Positions 1 through 10,381 of a stretch of DNA of 64,000 nt are shown here, piece by piece. Numbering within the stretch: the stretch's first letter is position 1; each line of letters begins with the position of its first letter. Source of the DNA: Pseudomonas sp. G34 (GTDB lineage Bacteria; Pseudomonadota; Gammaproteobacteria; Pseudomonadales; Pseudomonadaceae); contig NZ_JAVHZV010000026.1 in assembly GCF_031119625.1 (NCBI RefSeq), positions 61,296-125,295 of the forward strand, given 5' to 3'. A program made the position numbers and the translations under genes. The notes under the pieces are model-generated. The model was given only the letters and a program-made list of their open reading frames with translations. It searched no databases and was not told where the DNA came from.

Positions 1-1407
1 AGTGACGAGGCGCTGCTAAAGATCGACGAAGTGACCCTGCGTGGCGACCTCGACCGGCAGATCGACGAGCGGGTGTGGCAGAGCTACGGCACCGCGGTGC
101 ACTGCAACGGCAACGGTGCCTGCTACAACTTCGACCCGGACGACGCCATGTGCCCGTCCTGGAAGGCCACCCGCCAGCGCGTGCATTCGCCGAAGGGCCG
201 TGCCTCGCTGGTACGCGAGTGGCTGCGCCTGCAGGGCCAGGCCGGGGTCGACGTACTGGCGCCGATCGCCAGCGGCCCGCTGGATTTCCTGCGCAGCCTG
301 CCGAGCCGCTGGCGCCATTCCCGGGCCGGCGAGGGCGACTTCTCCCACGAGGTCTACGAGGCGATGGCCGGCTGCCTGGCGTGCAAATCCTGCGCGGGCC
401 AGTGCCCGGTCAAGGTCAACGTGCCGGAGTTTCGCTCGCGCTTTCTGGAACGCTACCACCAGCGTTACCTGCGCCCGCTGCGCGACTACCTGATCGGCTC
501 GCTGGAATTCAGCCTGCCGCTGTTCGCCCGTGTGCCGCGGCTGTACAACGGGGTGATGGGCTCTCTCTGGGTAACGCGCCTGCTGGCCGAGCGCATCGGT
601 ATGGTCGACAGCCCGCTGCTCAGCGACTTCGACTTCAAGGCCCTGGCGGCGCGCCATCGCCTGACGGTTGCCACGCCGGCCGAGCTGCGACGGCTGAGCG
701 CAGCGGAGCGGGGCAAGAGCCTGATCCTGGTGCAGGACGCCTTCACCCGCTATTTCGAGACCCCGGTGTTCGCCGCCTTTATCGAGCTGGCCAGCCGCCT
801 GGGCTATCGCGTGTGGCTGGCGCCGTTCATGGCCAATGGCAAGCCGCTGCACGTGCAGGGCTTTCTGCCGGCTTTCGAACGCACCGCCCGGCGTACCGCC
901 AAGGGGCTGCAGGCGCTGGCCGGCTTCGACATCCCGCTGGTGGGGCTGGATCCGGCGATGACCCTGGTCTACCGCCAGGAGTACCGCAAGGTCGCCGGCC
1001 TCGAATGCCCGGACGTGCTGCTGCCCCAGGAATGGCTGCTCAAGGCCCTCGACGGCCAGCCCACACAGCCAGGCAAAACCGTGGCGTTCCGGCTGCTGGG
1101 CCACTGCACCGAGAAGACCAACGCGGCGCCCAGTGCGGCGATGTGGGTACAGGTGTTCGAGCAGGCCGGGCTGCAGGTGACGGCCGAGGCCACGGGCTGC
1201 TGCGGGATGTCCGGCACCTACGGGCACGAGGCGCGCAACCTGCAAACCTCACGGACGATCTTCGCCCAATCCTGGGCGCCAACGCTGGACTCCGGCGCCG
1301 CCGCCGAGCCCCTGGCAACCGGCTATTCGTGCCGCAGCCAGGTGGCGCGGATCAAGAACGCCACGTTGCGGCACCCGATCCAGGCATTGCTGGAGCATTT
1401 GCGGTAA
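1..1407 (+). CDS. ydiJ: FAD/Fe-S D-2-hydroxyglutarate dehydrogenase, YdiJ type (C-terminal part, 5' end outside window)
   Basis: The reading frame is open from base 1, so this is the 3' part (about 468 codons) of a longer gene; full YdiJ proteins are about 1000 residues with an N-terminal FAD-binding oxidase domain. The visible part contains the ferredoxin-like cluster motif CLACKSCAGQCPVKVNVP, a glycolate-oxidase-type cysteine-rich region with LGHCTEK, and a late TGCCGMSGTYGHE (CCG) motif. YdiJ-family enzymes oxidise D-2-hydroxyglutarate to 2-oxoglutarate and pass electrons to the membrane chain; the P. putida homologue was implicated in lysine catabolism. Its position facing the pipecolate genes supports that role. 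An alternative reading is a generic D-lactate dehydrogenase-like FAD/Fe-S oxidoreductase. Confidence 0.85.
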   Translation, partial: SDEALLKIDEVTLRGDLDRQIDERVWQSYGTAVHCNGNGACYNFDPDDAMCPSWKATRQRVHSPKGRASLVREWLRLQGQAGVDVLAPIASGPLDFLRSLPSRWRHSRAGEGDFSHEVYEAMAGCLACKSCAGQCPVKVNVPEFRSRFLERYHQRYLRPLRDYLIGSLEFSLPLFARVPRLYNGVMGSLWVTRLLAERIGMVDSPLLSDFDFKALAARHRLTVATPAELRRLSAAERGKSLILVQDAFTRYFETPVFAAFIELASRLGYRVWLAPFMANGKPLHVQGFLPAFERTARRTAKGLQALAGFDIPLVGLDPAMTLVYRQEYRKVAGLECPDVLLPQEWLLKALDGQPTQPGKTVAFRLLGHCTEKTNAAPSAAMWVQVFEQAGLQVTAEATGCCGMSGTYGHEARNLQTSRTIFAQSWAPTLDSGAAAEPLATGYSCRSQVARIKNATLRHPIQALLEHLR

Positions 1408-1880
1408 GGGCTGGTTTGTGGTGCTTCCTGCCACGAGGTAGGGCAGGGAGCACCGGTTCAACTTCGCGATTTTCGCGGGCATGGCCCGCTCCCACAAACG
1501 GTAGGATGGGTGACGAGAGCGGCGTTGCGTAGGGTGGACGACGCTTCACCCGTCCACCGCTCTGTGATCGCAATGGTGGATGAAAAGAGCGTCATCCACC
1601 CTACGTAGCGAACGGCCGCTTCTGCTAGTTGCCGCTTGATGCGCATAAAGGCCGTAGGATGGGTGAAACCCATCAAATTGCGATGGGTTTCACCTACGCG
1701 GCCCGACCCATCCACGGTTAAGTGACGAGAGCGGCTTTTCGTAGGGTGGACGACGCTTCATCCGTCCACCGCTCTGTGATCGCAATGGTGGACAAAAAGA
1801 GCGTTGTCCACCCTACGTAGGGCGCGGCTGCTTTTGCCTTGTAGTTGCCGCTTCATGCGCATGAAGACCGTGAACAGGTT
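1408..1880. repeat. Intergenic palindromic repeat cluster between ydiJ and amaA
   Basis: This 473-base gap has no credible gene. It holds a short Pseudomonas-type REP (1472-1497, TTCGCGGGCATGGCCCGCTC with a CCACA tail), then two about 88 percent alike 78-base copies of a larger palindromic unit (1528-1605 and 1740-1817, offset 212). Both units start CGTAGGGTGGACGACGCTT and end in its near reverse complement. Between them, 1653-1698 is a separate hairpin with a perfect 13-base inverted repeat (GGTGAAACCCATC and GATGGGTTTCACC). The flank TAGTTGCCGCTT follows both large copies (1626 and 1842), so the region looks like a tandem duplication of about 212 bases. It may act as a transcription terminator between the convergent genes. 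Confidence 0.8.
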
Positions 1881-3167
1881 CTAGAGGATCACCCGCAGGC
1901 ACTGGCCGGCGTGGTAGAGCGAGAAGCCCGCTTCGTAGTAGCAGCTGCGCAGCCCGGCGCTGCGCAGTGCCGTCATCGGCGACAGGGGAATGGGCAGCGC
2001 GCTGGTGTCGCTCTTGAGCAGGTAGTCGGCCAGGGCATGGCCCACCACGGTGCCGGTGGTGTTGCCGCGGCCGTTGTAGCCGGTTACCGCGACCACGCCG
2101 GGTGCCGGCTCGAACAGCTTCATCAGGTGGTCCGGGGTGAAGTCGATGCAACCGGTCCAGTGCATTTCCCAGTCGACCTTGCCGAGCTGCGGGAAGTAAT
2201 GCCCCTGGATGCGATCGGCCCAGCTGCGCACGAACCAGTCCGGCTTGTTGTTCGACTTGCCCAGGCTGCCCAGCAGCAGGCGGCCCTGATCATCGCGGCG
2301 GATGCTGCTCAGCACCGCGCGGGTGTCCCACGAGCCCTGGCCGTGGGGCAGCACGGCGTCGGCCGCCGCACCGCTCAGGGGCACGGAGGCTACCTGGTAG
2401 TAATAGCCGCGGAAGAAGCTGCGCTGCACCTCGGTCCAGTCGCCTTCGGTGTAGGCGCCGGTGGAAATCACCACCTTCTCGGCCATGACCGTGCCCTGGG
2501 CGGTGCGCACCCGCCAGCCATCGGCCTGCCTGTGCAGCTCGCTTACCGGCGATTGCTGGTGCAGCAAGCCGCCCAGGCGCAGCACGGCCGCGGCGAGGCC
2601 CTTGGTGTAGCCCATGGGGTTGATGGTGCCGGCGCGCCGATCCAGCAGCGCGCCGGTGATCTTGTCGGTGCCGCAATATTCCACGCAGCTCGCGCCGGTC
2701 AGCAGCTCGACATCCGCGCCACGCCGGCGCCATTGCGACTCGCGGGCCTTGAGGTCTTCCAGGCCGGCGGCGTTGTGGGCCATGTGCAGGGTGCCCTCAT
2801 GGCGCGCCTGGCAATCGATCCGGTAGCGCGCGATGGCCTCGAACACCTTGGCCGGGGCGTCGCCCAGCACCTTGTTGAGGCGGCTGCCGACCTGTTCGCC
2901 GAGGGTGGCCTCCACGTCGTCAGGCTTGATCCAGGTGCCGGCATTGACCAGCCCGACGTTGCGCCCGGAACCGCCATGGCCGACCTCGAAGGCTTCCAGC
3001 ACACACACGCTCTTGCCCGCCTCGAGCAGCTGCAGTGCCGCCGACAGTCCGGTGATTCCGCCGCCGATCACGCACACATCGACCTTCACCTCGCCACCCA
3101 GCGCGCCAGTGCCGATCCGTGCGGGCGTCGCCTTTTCCCAGAGGCACTGTTGATGGAAAACCGTCAT
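1881..3167 (-). CDS. amaA: L-pipecolate oxidase (FAD-dependent, DAO family)
   Basis: The predicted product is 428 residues, the length I recall for P. putida AmaA. The ATG at 3167 is chosen because AGGGGTAGGTGAA lies directly upstream; an upstream in-frame start at 3260 has no such site. A dinucleotide-binding motif GGGITG (residues 35-40) sits after a short N-terminus, followed by the DAO-family pattern GGSGRNVGLVNAG. AmaA oxidises L-pipecolate to delta-1-piperideine-6-carboxylate (P6C), delivering electrons to the respiratory chain. It is the last gene of the minus-strand run amaB-nhaC-amaA and converges with ydiJ, consistent with one lysine/pipecolate degradation locus. The family assignment is firm; the substrate is inferred from context and length. 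Confidence 0.82.
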   Translation of the reverse strand: MTVFHQQCLWEKATPARIGTGALGGEVKVDVCVIGGGITGLSAALQLLEAGKSVCVLEAFEVGHGGSGRNVGLVNAGTWIKPDDVEATLGEQVGSRLNKVLGDAPAKVFEAIARYRIDCQARHEGTLHMAHNAAGLEDLKARESQWRRRGADVELLTGASCVEYCGTDKITGALLDRRAGTINPMGYTKGLAAAVLRLGGLLHQQSPVSELHRQADGWRVRTAQGTVMAEKVVISTGAYTEGDWTEVQRSFFRGYYYQVASVPLSGAAADAVLPHGQGSWDTRAVLSSIRRDDQGRLLLGSLGKSNNKPDWFVRSWADRIQGHYFPQLGKVDWEMHWTGCIDFTPDHLMKLFEPAPGVVAVTGYNGRGNTTGTVVGHALADYLLKSDTSALPIPLSPMTALRSAGLRSCYYEAGFSLYHAGQCLRVIL

Positions 3168-3266
3168 TTCACCTACCCCTTCAACATCAGTTAGCGCGGT
3201 AACCAGGCCATCCCCGGGCAGACCGGAATTGGCTTGCTCTGTAACCTTTTGCTGTCGCACCCGCTA

Positions 3267-4730
3267 TCACCAGGGGCGGTTATTTTCTGCACTCGGATTG
3301 GGCTGAAAAACACCGTCGGTTTCAACTGGTGACGGCGACTCGACCCGCGGCATGAACTTGCCGGTGGCGGCCCAGATCAGCCCGATCACGGGCGACAACC
3401 AACAGGCGAACGCGACGGGTGCATAGAGCAGGGTCGGCACGCCCAGCGAGGAGGAGACGAATGCCCCGCCCATGTTCCAGGGAATCAGCGGCGAACACAG
3501 GGTGCCGCAATCCTCGATGCTGCGCGATAGAACCGTCGGCTTGTAGCCCATGGCCGCGTACTTGTCCTTGAGCAGTTGCCCGGGCAGCACCAGCGAGGTG
3601 TACACGTCGCCTACCAAGGTGCCGACACCCAGCACGCTGGTATAGCTGCTCAGCACCAGGCCGAAGCGACCTTTGATCACCTGGTCGAGCTTCTTGCGTA
3701 GGGAAGCGAGCGTGCCGTGGGCCTCCAGGGCGCCGACGAAGGCGAGGGCGATCAGCGTCAGGGTGATGACCCAGGTCATCGACATGATGCCGCCCTTGGA
3801 GAGCAGCTTGTCCACCGAGGCGATCCCGGTCTGGCTGACGAAGCCGTTGTGCAGGATGCTGGTCAGCTCCCTGGGCGCGACGCCCTGGTAGAACACCGCC
3901 ACAACAGCGGCCAACATTACCCCAGCGAACATCACCGGCAGGGCCGGCGCTTTGCGCATGGCCAGGACGATCACCACCAGTGGCGGCAGCAGGGTCAGCA
4001 GGCCGATCCGGTAATGCTGCTCGACGCTGGCGCGCATCAGCTCGATACCGCTGGCATCCACCACGTGATCCGCGTAGCTGGAACCGATCCAGGCATAGAG
4101 CACCAGGGAAATCAGCATGGCCGGCACGGTGGTCGGCAGCATGCCCTTGATGTGGCTCCACAGGTCGGTGCCGCACACGGCCGGGGTCAGGTTGGTGGTT
4201 TCCGAGAGCGGCGACATCTTGTCGCCAAAGAACGCGCCGGAGACGATCGCACCGCCGGTCAGGTAGGCCGGTACGCCCAAGCCCTCGCCCACCCCCATCA
4301 ATGCCAGGCCCACGGTGCCGACGGTGCCCCACGAGGTTCCGGTCATCAGCGAGATCAGCGAACAGAGCAGGCACGTCAACACCAGGAAGCTGCCGCCAGA
4401 CAGGTAGGCGAAGCCGTAGTAGAGCAGCGTGGGCACGGTTCCGGAGGCAATCCACGAGCCGATCAGCATGCCGATGCACATCAGAATGAAGATGGCCGGG
4501 ATGCCGATGCGCACCACCTTGAACATCGAGGCTTCGATGCTGAACCAGGGCGTGCCCCGGCTCACCGCGAACAGCCCACACACCAGCACACCGAGGGCGA
4601 GCGGCACATGGGGGGTGAAATCCTCGAAAATGAAGAACTGAACCATCAGCAAGATGGCGGTAATTACCAGGGGCGCCACTGCCACGGCAAAGGACGGTGC
4701 CTCCCTGGTCACGTCTTTACGAGCGTCCAA
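3267..4730 (-). CDS. NhaC-family Na+/H+ antiporter-like transporter, candidate pipecolate/lysine uptake
   Basis: This is a polytopic membrane protein with about 12 hydrophobic segments and NhaC-family features such as the conserved stretch around GTSWGTVGTVG and the GAFFGDKMSPLSETTNL loop. NhaC-family members exchange Na+ or H+ and some move amino or organic acids. The chosen start is TTG at 4730, because GAGGAG lies 7 bases upstream; a GTG at 4781 is also possible and adds 17 residues. It lies between amaB and amaA on the same strand (99 and 210 base gaps), so it is probably co-transcribed with them and could import L-pipecolate or a lysine intermediate. That substrate is an inference from position only. 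Confidence 0.78.
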   Translation of the reverse strand: MDARKDVTREAPSFAVAVAPLVITAILLMVQFFIFEDFTPHVPLALGVLVCGLFAVSRGTPWFSIEASMFKVVRIGIPAIFILMCIGMLIGSWIASGTVPTLLYYGFAYLSGGSFLVLTCLLCSLISLMTGTSWGTVGTVGLALMGVGEGLGVPAYLTGGAIVSGAFFGDKMSPLSETTNLTPAVCGTDLWSHIKGMLPTTVPAMLISLVLYAWIGSSYADHVVDASGIELMRASVEQHYRIGLLTLLPPLVVIVLAMRKAPALPVMFAGVMLAAVVAVFYQGVAPRELTSILHNGFVSQTGIASVDKLLSKGGIMSMTWVITLTLIALAFVGALEAHGTLASLRKKLDQVIKGRFGLVLSSYTSVLGVGTLVGDVYTSLVLPGQLLKDKYAAMGYKPTVLSRSIEDCGTLCSPLIPWNMGGAFVSSSLGVPTLLYAPVAFACWLSPVIGLIWAATGKFMPRVESPSPVETDGVFQPNPSAENNRPW

Positions 4731-4904
4731 GGCCGAACTCCTCGATTTTTGGGGGGCAGTACGCGAAAAAGCGGGTAGCACTCATGGCGAGCCTCTGTTG
4801 TTTTTATTGTGCGGTATTCACGGGGCTGCTCTGCCTTTGCTGCGCGCAGGCAGAGGCCGCTGTGTAACGGTCGACAGCTACTGATTCTGCGTTTTCATGG
4901 GAAG

Positions 4905-4932
4905 CGCCATGCCGATTCAGGTCGGCATGGCG
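4905..4932 (-). terminator. Perfect 11-bp hairpin after amaB
   Basis: CGCCATGCCGA is followed after 6 bases by its exact reverse complement, just after the amaB stop codon. No T-run follows on the minus strand, so it may be a partial terminator, an mRNA 3'-end stabiliser or a pause between amaB and the transporter gene rather than a full stop. Confidence 0.5.
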
Positions 4933-4940
4933 GGCGCCGC

Positions 4941-6434
<1,494 letters not shown>

Positions 6435-6527
6435 GGTGATCTCCTGAGTCGTGAAGTTGAAATCCGCGATGAGGATCAGTATTAATCCCGAACCCGCGCT
6501 CAACAAACGACGTTTACGCACCATGTC

Positions 6528-6542
6528 ATTCCGTCATGGAAT
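6528..6542. promoter_or_regulatory. Putative LysR-type operator (ATTCC-N5-GGAAT)
   Basis: A perfect interrupted palindrome, ATTCCGTCATGGAAT, lies in the 138-base gap between divergent amaB and the LysR gene. It contains the T-N11-A core expected of LysR-family sites and begins 45 bases upstream of the LysR start codon. This is the usual place for an autoregulated divergent LysR operator. Binding is inferred, not shown. Confidence 0.55.
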
Positions 6543-6572
6543 CAAGTTGCCCCGTCTGAACCCGAGAAGCCC

Positions 6573-7502
6573 ATGTCCAAACGCTTGTTGCCGACCATGA
6601 CCGCCCTGCAATGTTTCGAGGCCGCGGCCCGGCACCTGAGCTTCACCCGCGCCGCCCAGGAGCTGCACCTGACGCAAAGTGCAGTGAGCAAGCAGGTGGC
6701 CCAGCTCGAGGACATGCTCCAGCACCCGCTGTTTCACCGCGTGCGCCGCCGCTTGCAGCTGGCACCGGCGGGGGAGCTGTACCTGGCGGAGGTGAACAGG
6801 ATTCTCACCCAGGTGGACATCTCCAGCCGCTACATCCTCTCCTACGGCGGCGAGACCGAGGTGCTCAAGGTGGCCACCCAGCCGACCTTCGGGGCGCGCT
6901 GGCTGGTGCCCAACCTCAAGGGTTTTTCCCGCCGCCACCCGAATATCCACCTGGACATCAAGAACGAGCTGGAGCCCTTCGACCTGGTGCAGGCCAAGGC
7001 CGACGTGGCGTTCTTCTACGGCACCGGCTCCTGGCCGGGCGCCACCTGCATCGAGTTGTTCGGCGAGGACGTGATCCCGGTGTGCGCCCCGGACCTGCTG
7101 CCCGAACAGCCGTTGCTCGATGCCGGCGACCTGACCCGCCTGGTGCTGCTGCAATGCACCTCGCGGCCCAGTGCCTGGCACGAGTGGTTCGAGGAGCAGG
7201 GCATCAGCACCGAAAACAGCTACCACGGGCCGCGCTTCGACACTTTCTACATGTGCATCCGCGCCGCCGAGTCCGGCTGTGGCGTGGCCCTGGTGCCGCG
7301 CTTCGTGGTGCTCGACGAATTGCAGGAAGGCAAGCTGGTGATCCCCTGGCAGCACTACAAGCCCAGCCAGGGTGCGCACTTCATCGCCTTCGCCGAGCAG
7401 TCCGCCGAGGTGCCGAAGGTCAGGGCGCTGATCGACTGGATTCTCGGAAAGGCCCGGGCCGGCACCGGCGCGGTTCAGCCAGTTCCTGAATTTAAGGAAT
7501 GA
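6573..7502 (+). CDS. LysR-family (GcvA-like) transcriptional regulator of the pipecolate locus
   Basis: This is a 309-residue LysR regulator. The N-terminal helix-turn-helix spans roughly residues 8-65 (FEAAARHLSFTRAAQELHLT, then QSAVSKQVAQLE), followed by a periplasmic-binding-protein-like effector domain. The GcvA-type signature is seen in the final part (ESGCGVALVPRFVV). It is divergent from amaB and followed by the aminotransferase and hglS genes on its own strand, so it probably controls both arms of the locus, with a lysine or pipecolate catabolite as effector. The ATG at 6573 gives a full-length DNA-binding domain. The inducer is unknown. Confidence 0.85.
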   Translation: MSKRLLPTMTALQCFEAAARHLSFTRAAQELHLTQSAVSKQVAQLEDMLQHPLFHRVRRRLQLAPAGELYLAEVNRILTQVDISSRYILSYGGETEVLKVATQPTFGARWLVPNLKGFSRRHPNIHLDIKNELEPFDLVQAKADVAFFYGTGSWPGATCIELFGEDVIPVCAPDLLPEQPLLDAGDLTRLVLLQCTSRPSAWHEWFEEQGISTENSYHGPRFDTFYMCIRAAESGCGVALVPRFVVLDELQEGKLVIPWQHYKPSQGAHFIAFAEQSAEVPKVRALIDWILGKARAGTGAVQPVPEFKE

Positions 7503-7639
7503 CGGCAGCACTTTATTTCGCTTGTGGCCGGCCCGCCTGACTCGCTTTGATAGGCGCATCTCGTTTCCAGGCACTGCCGCCTGTCATCGTGGCTCGCCCG
7601 ATGATGGTCTGCATGCCCGCCGGCCCAGGTAGGTAATCC

Positions 7640-8890
7640 ATGAGTGCTTCGCCCATCAGCTCGTCCCTTTCCGTGGTGCATCCCATCACCCTGTCCCACG
7701 GCCTGAATGCCCAGGTGTGGGACACCGAAGGCCGCACGTACATCGACTTCGTCGGCGGTATCGGCGTGCTCAACCTCGGCCACTGCAACCCGCAGGTGGT
7801 CAGCGCCATCACCGAGCAGGCCGGGCGGCTGACCCACTCGACCTTCAATGCCGTGCCGCACCAGGGTTACCGTGAGCTGATGGACGCCCTGGCGGCCTTC
7901 GTGCCGGTCAGTTATCCGCTGGCGGGCATGCTCACCAACAGTGGCGCCGAGGCCGCCGAGAATGCCTTGAAGGTAGTGCGCGCGGCGACCGGCCGTACGG
8001 TGGTGATCGCCTTCGACGGTGGCTTCCACGGTCGCACCCTGGCCACCCTCAACCTCAACGGCAAGGTGGCGCCCTACAAGCAGAAGGTCGGCGTGTTGCC
8101 CGGCCCGGTCTATCACGTGCCGTACCCGAGCGCGGATACCGGGGTGACCGCGGACGAGGCCTTCAAGGCCATTGACCGGTTGTTCAGCGTCGAGGTGGAC
8201 GTCAACGATGTCGCCTGTTTCATCATCGAGCCGGTGCAGGGCGAGGGCGGTTTTCTGGCCCTGGATGGCGAGTTCGCCAAACGCTTGCGCCGCTGGTGCG
8301 ACGAGCACGGTGTGCTGCTGATGCTCGATGAAATCCAGTCCGGCTTCGGCCGCACCGGGCAGCGTTTCGCCTTCAGCCGCCTGGGCATCGAGCCCGACCT
8401 GCTGCTGCTCGGCAAGAGCATCGCCGGCGGCCTGCCATTGGGTGCGGTGGTCGGCCGTGCCGAGCTGCTGGGCGCATTGCCCAAGGGCGGGCTGGGCGGT
8501 ACCTACTCGGGCAACCCTATCGCCTGTGCGGCGGCCCTGGCCAGCCTGCGGCAGATGACCGACGCCAACCTGGCCACCTGGGGTGAAGCCCAGGAGCAGG
8601 CCCTGCTGCGCCGCTACGAGCAGTGGCGCGCCAAGGGCCTGTCGCCGTACCTGGGGCGGCTGACCGGTGTCGGCGCGATGCGCGGTATCGAGCTGCTCAC
8701 TCGCGACGGCCAGCCCGGCACCGCGCAGCTGGCCGAACTGCTGGAGGCGGCGCGGGGCAAGGGGCTGCTGCTGATGCCCAGCGGCAAGAACCGCCATATC
8801 GTGCGCCTGCTGGCGCCGCTGACCATCGAGCCGGCGCTGTTCGAACAGGGCCTGGATATCATCGAACACTGCCTGGCCAACCTTGGCTGA
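7640..8890 (+). CDS. Class III PLP aminotransferase, probable 2-aminoadipate aminotransferase
   Basis: The product is a 416-residue class III aminotransferase (4-aminobutyrate/acetylornithine type). The PLP-binding Lys259 lies in LLLGKSIAGGLPLG, the cofactor aspartate is Asp230 in LMLDEIQSGFGRTG, and the phosphate-binding NSGAEA motif is at residues 100-105. Annotation pipelines would call it 4-aminobutyrate transaminase. However, it lies between the pipecolate regulator and hglS, and a class III enzyme was assigned to 2-aminoadipate deamination in P. putida lysine catabolism, so conversion of 2-aminoadipate to 2-oxoadipate is the likelier role here. It is followed after 75 bases by hglS. Confidence 0.82.
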   Translation: MSASPISSSLSVVHPITLSHGLNAQVWDTEGRTYIDFVGGIGVLNLGHCNPQVVSAITEQAGRLTHSTFNAVPHQGYRELMDALAAFVPVSYPLAGMLTNSGAEAAENALKVVRAATGRTVVIAFDGGFHGRTLATLNLNGKVAPYKQKVGVLPGPVYHVPYPSADTGVTADEAFKAIDRLFSVEVDVNDVACFIIEPVQGEGGFLALDGEFAKRLRRWCDEHGVLLMLDEIQSGFGRTGQRFAFSRLGIEPDLLLLGKSIAGGLPLGAVVGRAELLGALPKGGLGGTYSGNPIACAAALASLRQMTDANLATWGEAQEQALLRRYEQWRAKGLSPYLGRLTGVGAMRGIELLTRDGQPGTAQLAELLEAARGKGLLLMPSGKNRHIVRLLAPLTIEPALFEQGLDIIEHCLANLG

Positions 8891-8965
8891 GCGCGATCGG
8901 CCCCCTTCAAGGCCGGTGAGCGCCGCCACGGCCAACCAACAAGCGCGACAGGAGATTCGCCCGCT

Positions 8966-10363
8966 ATGAACACCTCAGGATTCGTCGACCCTTCTGCAAT
9001 CCGTGCGCAGTTTTCCAGCGCCATGTCCGCCATGTACCGCGCCGAAGTGCCGCTGTATGGCGACCTGCTCGAACTGGTGGCGGACATCAACGCCCAGGCG
9101 CTGGCGGGCAGCGAGGCGCTCCGCCAGCAGCTCGAATGGACCGGCGAGATCGAGCGCCTGGGCATGGAGCGCCACGGCGCAATTCGCGTCGGCACTGCCG
9201 AGGAGCTGTCGACCATTCGCCGTCTGTTCGCGGTCATGGGCATGCAGCCGGTCGGTTACTACGACCTCAGCTCGGCCGGCGTGCCGGTGCATTCCACCGC
9301 CTTTCGCGCGGTGCATGAAGCGCAGCTGCAGGTCAGCCCGTTTCGCGTGTTCACTTCGCTGCTGCGCCTGGAGCTGATCGAGGACGATGCGCTGCGTGAG
9401 CGGGTCGCCGAGATTCTCGCCAAGCGCGACATCTTCACCCCACGGGCGCGGGCACTGATCGAGCAGTGCGAAGCCCAGGGCGGCCTGAATGCCGCCGATG
9501 CCGAGGCGTTCGTCAGTGAAGCCCTGGAAACCTTCCGCTGGCACACCCAGGCCACGGTAACCGCCGCCGAATATGATCGCCTGCATGGCCAGCACCGCCT
9601 GATCGCCGACGTGGTGGCCTTCAAGGGCCCGCATATCAACCACCTGACGCCGCGCACCCTGGACATCGATGAAGCCCAGGCGGCCATGCCCGGGCGCGGC
9701 ATCACGCCCAAGGCGGTGGTCGAAGGGCCGCCCCGTCGGCAGTGCCCGATCCTGTTGCGCCAGACCAGCTTCAAGGCCTTGCAGGAGCCGGTGGCATTCG
9801 TCGGCCAGGGCGGCGCGGCCGGCAGCCATACCGCGCGCTTCGGCGAGATCGAGCAACGCGGTGCGGCGTTGACCCCCGCCGGCCGCGCGCTGTACGACAG
9901 GCTGCTCAACGAGGCCCGCGAGGATCTGGGCGAATTCCCCAACGAGGCCAATGCCCAGCGCTACGCCGATTTGCTGCAACAACGCTTCGCGGCCTTCCCG
10001 GACAGCTACCCGGCCATGCGCCGCGAGGGCTTGGCCTACTTCCGCTACTTCGTCACCGAGGCCGGCAAGGCCGTGCGTGCTGAGCAAAACAGGCTGTGCA
10101 GCCTGGAGGCGCTGATAGAGGCTGGCCTCGTGCATTTCGAGCCGCTGGTCTACGAGGATTTTCTGCCGGTCAGCGCTGCCGGCATCTTCCAATCCAACCT
10201 CGGCGATGATGCCCAGGCCAGCTACGACGCCACTTCCAATCAGCAGGCCTTCCACGCCGCCCTCGGCGCCACGGTGCACGACGAGCTGGCGCTGTACGCG
10301 GAGACCCAGCGTCGTTCGCTGGCCGCATGCGCGCGCGAGCTGGGGCTGGAGTCGCTGGGCTGA
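8966..10363 (+). CDS. hglS: 2-oxoadipate dioxygenase/decarboxylase HglS (DUF1338)
   Basis: The product is a 465-residue DUF1338 protein. HglS is an iron(II)-dependent enzyme converting 2-oxoadipate to D-2-hydroxyglutarate with loss of CO2. The metal ligands reported for the P. putida enzyme are present at identical positions here: His70 (ERHGAIR), His226 (HINHLTPR) and Glu294 (RFGEIE), as is the substrate-contact Arg74. The start is the ATG at 8966, 18 bases after the AGGAG at 8950-8954, a somewhat long spacing. It follows the aminotransferase that should make its substrate, and its product would feed the YdiJ-type dehydrogenase at the window's left edge. Residue matches are seen; residue roles are from published family knowledge. 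Confidence 0.92.
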   Translation: MNTSGFVDPSAIRAQFSSAMSAMYRAEVPLYGDLLELVADINAQALAGSEALRQQLEWTGEIERLGMERHGAIRVGTAEELSTIRRLFAVMGMQPVGYYDLSSAGVPVHSTAFRAVHEAQLQVSPFRVFTSLLRLELIEDDALRERVAEILAKRDIFTPRARALIEQCEAQGGLNAADAEAFVSEALETFRWHTQATVTAAEYDRLHGQHRLIADVVAFKGPHINHLTPRTLDIDEAQAAMPGRGITPKAVVEGPPRRQCPILLRQTSFKALQEPVAFVGQGGAAGSHTARFGEIEQRGAALTPAGRALYDRLLNEAREDLGEFPNEANAQRYADLLQQRFAAFPDSYPAMRREGLAYFRYFVTEAGKAVRAEQNRLCSLEALIEAGLVHFEPLVYEDFLPVSAAGIFQSNLGDDAQASYDATSNQQAFHAALGATVHDELALYAETQRRSLAACARELGLESLG

Positions 10364-10381
10364 TTCGCAGCGGGCAGCGCA

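Noticed and set aside
1408..1880. Small coding frames in the repeat region
   Set aside because: They are made from palindromic repeat copies and have no ribosome-binding site.
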